From Funneliformis mosseae (Eukaryota; Glomeromycota; Glomeromycetes; Glomerales; Glomeraceae), in the NCBI GenBank assembly GCA_910592005.1, contig CAJVPP010001153.1, positions 1 to 22,337 of the forward strand: a DNA stretch of 22,337 nucleotides, written 5' to 3'. Positions within the stretch are counted from its first letter, which is position 1, and the number at the start of each line of letters is the position of its first letter. Made by a program: the position numbers and the translations under genes. This document shows positions 21,100-22,337 of this stretch, piece by piece. Below the pieces are notes generated by a model. That model saw only the letters and a list, made by a program, of their open reading frames with translations, made no database searches and was not told the DNA's origin.

Positions 21100-21266
21100 T
21101 TTTAACCTTTTAGAGTCATACAATTCAGGAGCTTTTTAAAAAAAAATTTTTTTTTACGGTTACACCGTTCATAATGAGCGGTGGGCTTAAAATGTTGCAT
21201 GATCTACCGAATGCATTTTTTTTCTCATCATTTCGCTTGATAAAAATCCGATTAAAAAAAATCAAA

Positions 21267-22337
21267 ATGCAATCTTCCAATAATTCAAATGAGTGGTTTG
21301 AAGAATATGTTTCAAGTAAAAATATCAAATATTATGAATACAAGCATTTTAGTAATTTTTTGAAGAGATTGGTAAAGGCAGCTTTGGACAAGTCTATCGT
21401 GCAAATTGGAAAAGTTCAATGCAATACCTCGCGTTAAAATCATTACATTACTTCAACAATGCCACTGTTAAAGAACTTGTTCGTGAGGTAATTACAAATT
21501 CAATTCGTATTGAATTTCATTCTATTTATTACAAATTCATTAATATATTTTGAATAATTTAGCTTGAATTTCAACGAGAGGTTGATTTTCATTGCAATAT
21601 CATTCGCTTTTTGGGGATTACAGCATCAAACCAAGGTATAACATATTAAATAATTAAGTTATTAAAGAATTCGTATTGACTTTTACATTTGCATTTTTAA
21701 CTAATCTATATTTTAATAATTAAAAAAAAAATTAGAAAATCAAATTAATCAATTGAAAAAATATTGGTTAGTAATGGAATATGCTGATGGCGGTGCACTT
21801 AGAAAATATTTGAAGGACAATTTTGAAAAACTTTCTTGGGGAGACAAATACAACTTGGCATTCCAGTTGGCTAGTGCTGTGTCGTGTTTACATGACGAAG
21901 GAATTGTGCATCGTGATCTGGTAATCTATATAATTTATATCTTATTTTGTTTATTTAGAATCTTAAAACATTAATATATAATTTTATATTTACTTATAAT
22001 AGCATTCCGGCAATATATTAATTCATCAAGGTGCAATTAAACTAGCAGACTTTGGTCTATCAAAAAGAATTGACGAAGCAACTAACCAATCAAAAATTTT
22101 TGGTGTAATTCCTTATATGGATCCTAAAAGATTTGGTGGCCGGAGAAAAAGTGTTAATTTATCACAAAAATATACGTTGAATGAAAAAAGTGACGTTTAC
22201 AGCGTTGGCGTTCTATTATGGGAGATATCGAGTGGTCGTCCTCCTTTTTATGTTGAAGGTGAGCCATACGACATTGATTTAGCTATAGAAATTTTACAAG
22301 GACTCAGAGAAAGTGTCATTCCTGGTACGCCTGAAGA
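21267..22337 (+). pseudogene. TKL-type protein kinase, 3'-partial, with a frameshift before the glycine loop
   Basis: A kinase of the tyrosine-kinase-like group, predicted to phosphorylate Ser/Thr (or Tyr). Exons: 21267-21487, 21563-21635, 21736-21920 and 22003 to the window end; introns 75, 100 and 82 nt, all GT-AG. The N-terminal frame reads MQSSNNSNEWFEEYV, then IKYYEYKHFSNF, a lead-in I associate with Rhizophagus kinases. At the T6 run 21356-21361 it leaves frame and stops at 21435; the kinase core continues in another frame. Core motifs: glycine loop GKGSFGQVYR, VAIK-type ALK, αC region with FQREVDF, hinge LVMEYADGGAL, HRDL split by an intron from HSGN, ADFGLSKR, IPYMDPKRF in place of APE, and SDVYSVGVLLWEISSG. 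It is cut at the end near PGTPE. All catalytic residues are present, so either one indel disables it or the T-run is miscounted. I prefer 21267 over the in-frame ATG at 21174, which adds a Phe/Lys-rich stretch unlike the family. Confidence 0.8.

Noticed and set aside
21174..21266. In-frame upstream ATG for the kinase
   Set aside because: Adds MSGGLKMLHDLPNAFFF and a Lys-rich stretch that does not resemble kinase N-termini; the ATG at 21267 has a good A-rich context.
21125..21328. 67-codon minus-strand open frame over the kinase start
   Set aside because: Antisense to the N-terminal kinase lead-in, and ends in a T/A homopolymer region.
1..22337. tRNA, rRNA, CRISPR or bacterial-type operons
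   Set aside because: Searched by eye for T-loop GTTCRANNC pairs, rRNA cores and regularly spaced direct repeats with unique spacers; none found, and the spliced genes show this is eukaryotic DNA.

Overview
The window looks like nuclear DNA of a filamentous fungus, most likely an arbuscular mycorrhizal fungus of the Rhizophagus type. The signs are a very AT-rich background, genes broken by many short GT-AG introns (69-100 nt), a fungal-type glycerol-3-phosphate acyltransferase, a cysteine-patterned small secreted protein, and a tyrosine-kinase-like (TKL) kinase with the 'IPYMDP' activation-segment style I associate with the large Rhizophagus kinase families. The species assignment is inference; no database was searched.

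Layout. Positions 1 to about 12,960 are extremely AT-rich (for example 8461-8520 holds a single G/C) and hold no convincing intact gene. They contain a short minus-strand gene fragment (134-379), a heavily decayed plus-strand gene or transposon-derived pseudogene (about 888-2440), and many low-complexity, tandem and diverged direct repeats. Near 12,960 the composition changes abruptly to ordinary gene-bearing sequence.

Positions 13585-16336 (minus) carry the best gene, a nine-exon Sct1/Gpt2-like acyltransferase that I could splice to 710 residues with all reading-frame phases consistent. Positions 18210-18677 (minus) encode a 155-residue secreted protein with six cysteines, a Kex2-like site and a lysine-rich tail. 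Its APK repeats continue in another frame down to 18013, which points to a frameshift. From 21267 (plus) a TKL kinase gene begins and runs off the right end; it has a homopolymer frameshift just before its glycine loop.

The genes do not form a pathway. The acyltransferase is housekeeping lipid synthesis. The secreted protein and the kinase belong to the fast-evolving effector and signalling repertoire. The frameshifts in those two, and none in the acyltransferase, fit either real birth-and-death evolution or local assembly errors.
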